This document shows positions 5,447 through 5,782 of a stretch of DNA of 5,782 bases, in pieces. This DNA is from Candidatus Microgenomates bacterium (lineage in GTDB: Bacteria > Patescibacteriota > Dojkabacteria > SC72): the NCBI GenBank assembly GCA_012797935.1, contig JAAZOC010000083.1:1-5782 (forward strand), written 5' to 3'. Position 1 is the stretch's first letter. Each line of letters begins with the position of its first letter. The translations under genes and the position numbers were made by a program. Under the pieces are notes generated by a model, which saw only the letters and a list, made by a program, of their open reading frames with translations, was not told the DNA's origin and did not search any database.

Positions 5447-5782
5447 AATGTTCAATAAACTATCCATTTCGTCTTTGTTCACATTTTTCCTATGCTCCCC
5501 TTCTTCAAATATTGGAGTGTCCTCATATACTGGTTTTATATGTATATGGTAATGAAATATTGTTTGTCCTGCTCTAATTCCATTATTTTGGTTTAATACT
5601 ATACCATCAGGAGAAAGTTTCTCTTTCAACCTTATAGCTAATTTCTTAGCAACAACATTTATCTTACAAAGCAAATCCTCTGGTATATCATAAATATTCT
5701 CAAAATGCTTCTTTGGTAATACTAATACATGCCCCTTACTTAATGGCTTTATATCCAAAAATGCAATAACTTCTTCATCCTC
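5423..5782 (-). CDS. HIT family nucleotide phosphoramidase/hydrolase (HINT-like), 5' end cut by right edge
   Basis: Small cytoplasmic enzyme of the histidine-triad superfamily, members of which hydrolyse AMP-lysine, AMP-amine or dinucleoside polyphosphates. The open frame continues to the window edge, so 119 C-terminal residues are visible and probably some 15-25 N-terminal residues are missing; an internal TTG at 5758 is not a start, because the family-typical EDEEVIAFLDIKPLSKGH reads through it. Motifs: LDIKPLSKGHVLVLPKKH (visible residues 9-26), NNGIRAGQ (66-73) and the histidine triad H-Y-H-I-H-I-K (77-83), with the middle His (79) the expected nucleophile. The C-terminus is slightly extended and charged. 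Its 3' end overlaps the hydrolase gene convergently with no terminator between them. Family certain, substrate unknown. Confidence 0.93.
   Translation of the reverse strand, partial: EDEEVIAFLDIKPLSKGHVLVLPKKHFENIYDIPEDLLCKINVVAKKLAIRLKEKLSPDGIVLNQNNGIRAGQTIFHYHIHIKPVYEDTPIFEEGEHRKNVNKDEMDSLLNILIGKEVI

Noticed and set aside
5389..5577. 62-residue plus-strand open frame
   Set aside because: Overlaps the end of the hydrolase out of frame and lies antisense to the HIT gene.
5756..5758. TTG as start of the HIT gene
   Set aside because: Conserved HIT sequence (EDEEVIAFLDIKP) reads through it to the window edge, so the true start is outside the window.
1..5782. Alternative genetic code with TGA as a sense codon
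   Set aside because: All genes read through in the standard code without in-frame TGA, and all six visible stops are TAA.
1..5782. CRISPR array, IS element, tRNA or riboswitch
   Set aside because: No regularly spaced repeats, transposase-like frame with terminal repeats, cloverleaf or conserved aptamer was seen; the non-coding gaps are all under 90 bases.

Overview
The window is AT-rich (by eye roughly one third G+C) bacterial chromosomal DNA carrying seven protein genes with short gaps. No RNA gene, mobile element or CRISPR array is visible, and no stretch over 300 bases lacks a gene. Compact genes, almost no Shine-Dalgarno sequences, TAA at all six visible stop codons and many short exported or membrane proteins suggest a small-genome, host-associated or ultrasmall bacterium such as a Patescibacteria/CPR member. 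That placement is inference; there is no marker gene here. No reading frame needs TGA as a sense codon, which argues against the recoded Gracilibacteria/Absconditabacteria.

Left part (1-2470): a cell-surface polysaccharide locus. On the minus strand lie an ABC-2 polysaccharide exporter permease (Wzm type) and its ATPase (Wzt type, cut by the left edge), joined by a TAATG stop/start overlap. Divergent from them on the plus strand is a non-hydrolysing UDP-GlcNAc 2-epimerase (wecB), which makes UDP-ManNAc for surface glycans. The 84-bp gap between the two units holds a promoter for each side, both ending within about 10 nt of the start codon.

Middle (2534-4520): a secreted, membrane-attached bactofilin-like protein whose N-terminal half is eight uninterrupted 17-residue beta-helix repeats. 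It converges, across a strong bidirectional hairpin terminator, on a membrane-anchored DsbA/thioredoxin-like disulfide oxidoreductase (CGYC active site).

Right part (4607-5782): a membrane-anchored alpha/beta serine hydrolase, divergent from the DsbA gene with physically overlapping promoters. Its 3' end overlaps by 24 bp the 3' end of a convergent HIT-family nucleotide hydrolase that is cut by the right edge.

Taken together the window is mostly an envelope region: polymer precursor synthesis, polymer export, an outside-facing beta-helix protein, an extracytoplasmic thiol oxidase and an extracytoplasmic hydrolase. I see no convincing undescribed multi-gene system. The points most worth following are the promoter-at-the-start-codon (leaderless) arrangement, the regular exported beta-helix protein with its membrane domain, and the unusual strand composition of wecB.
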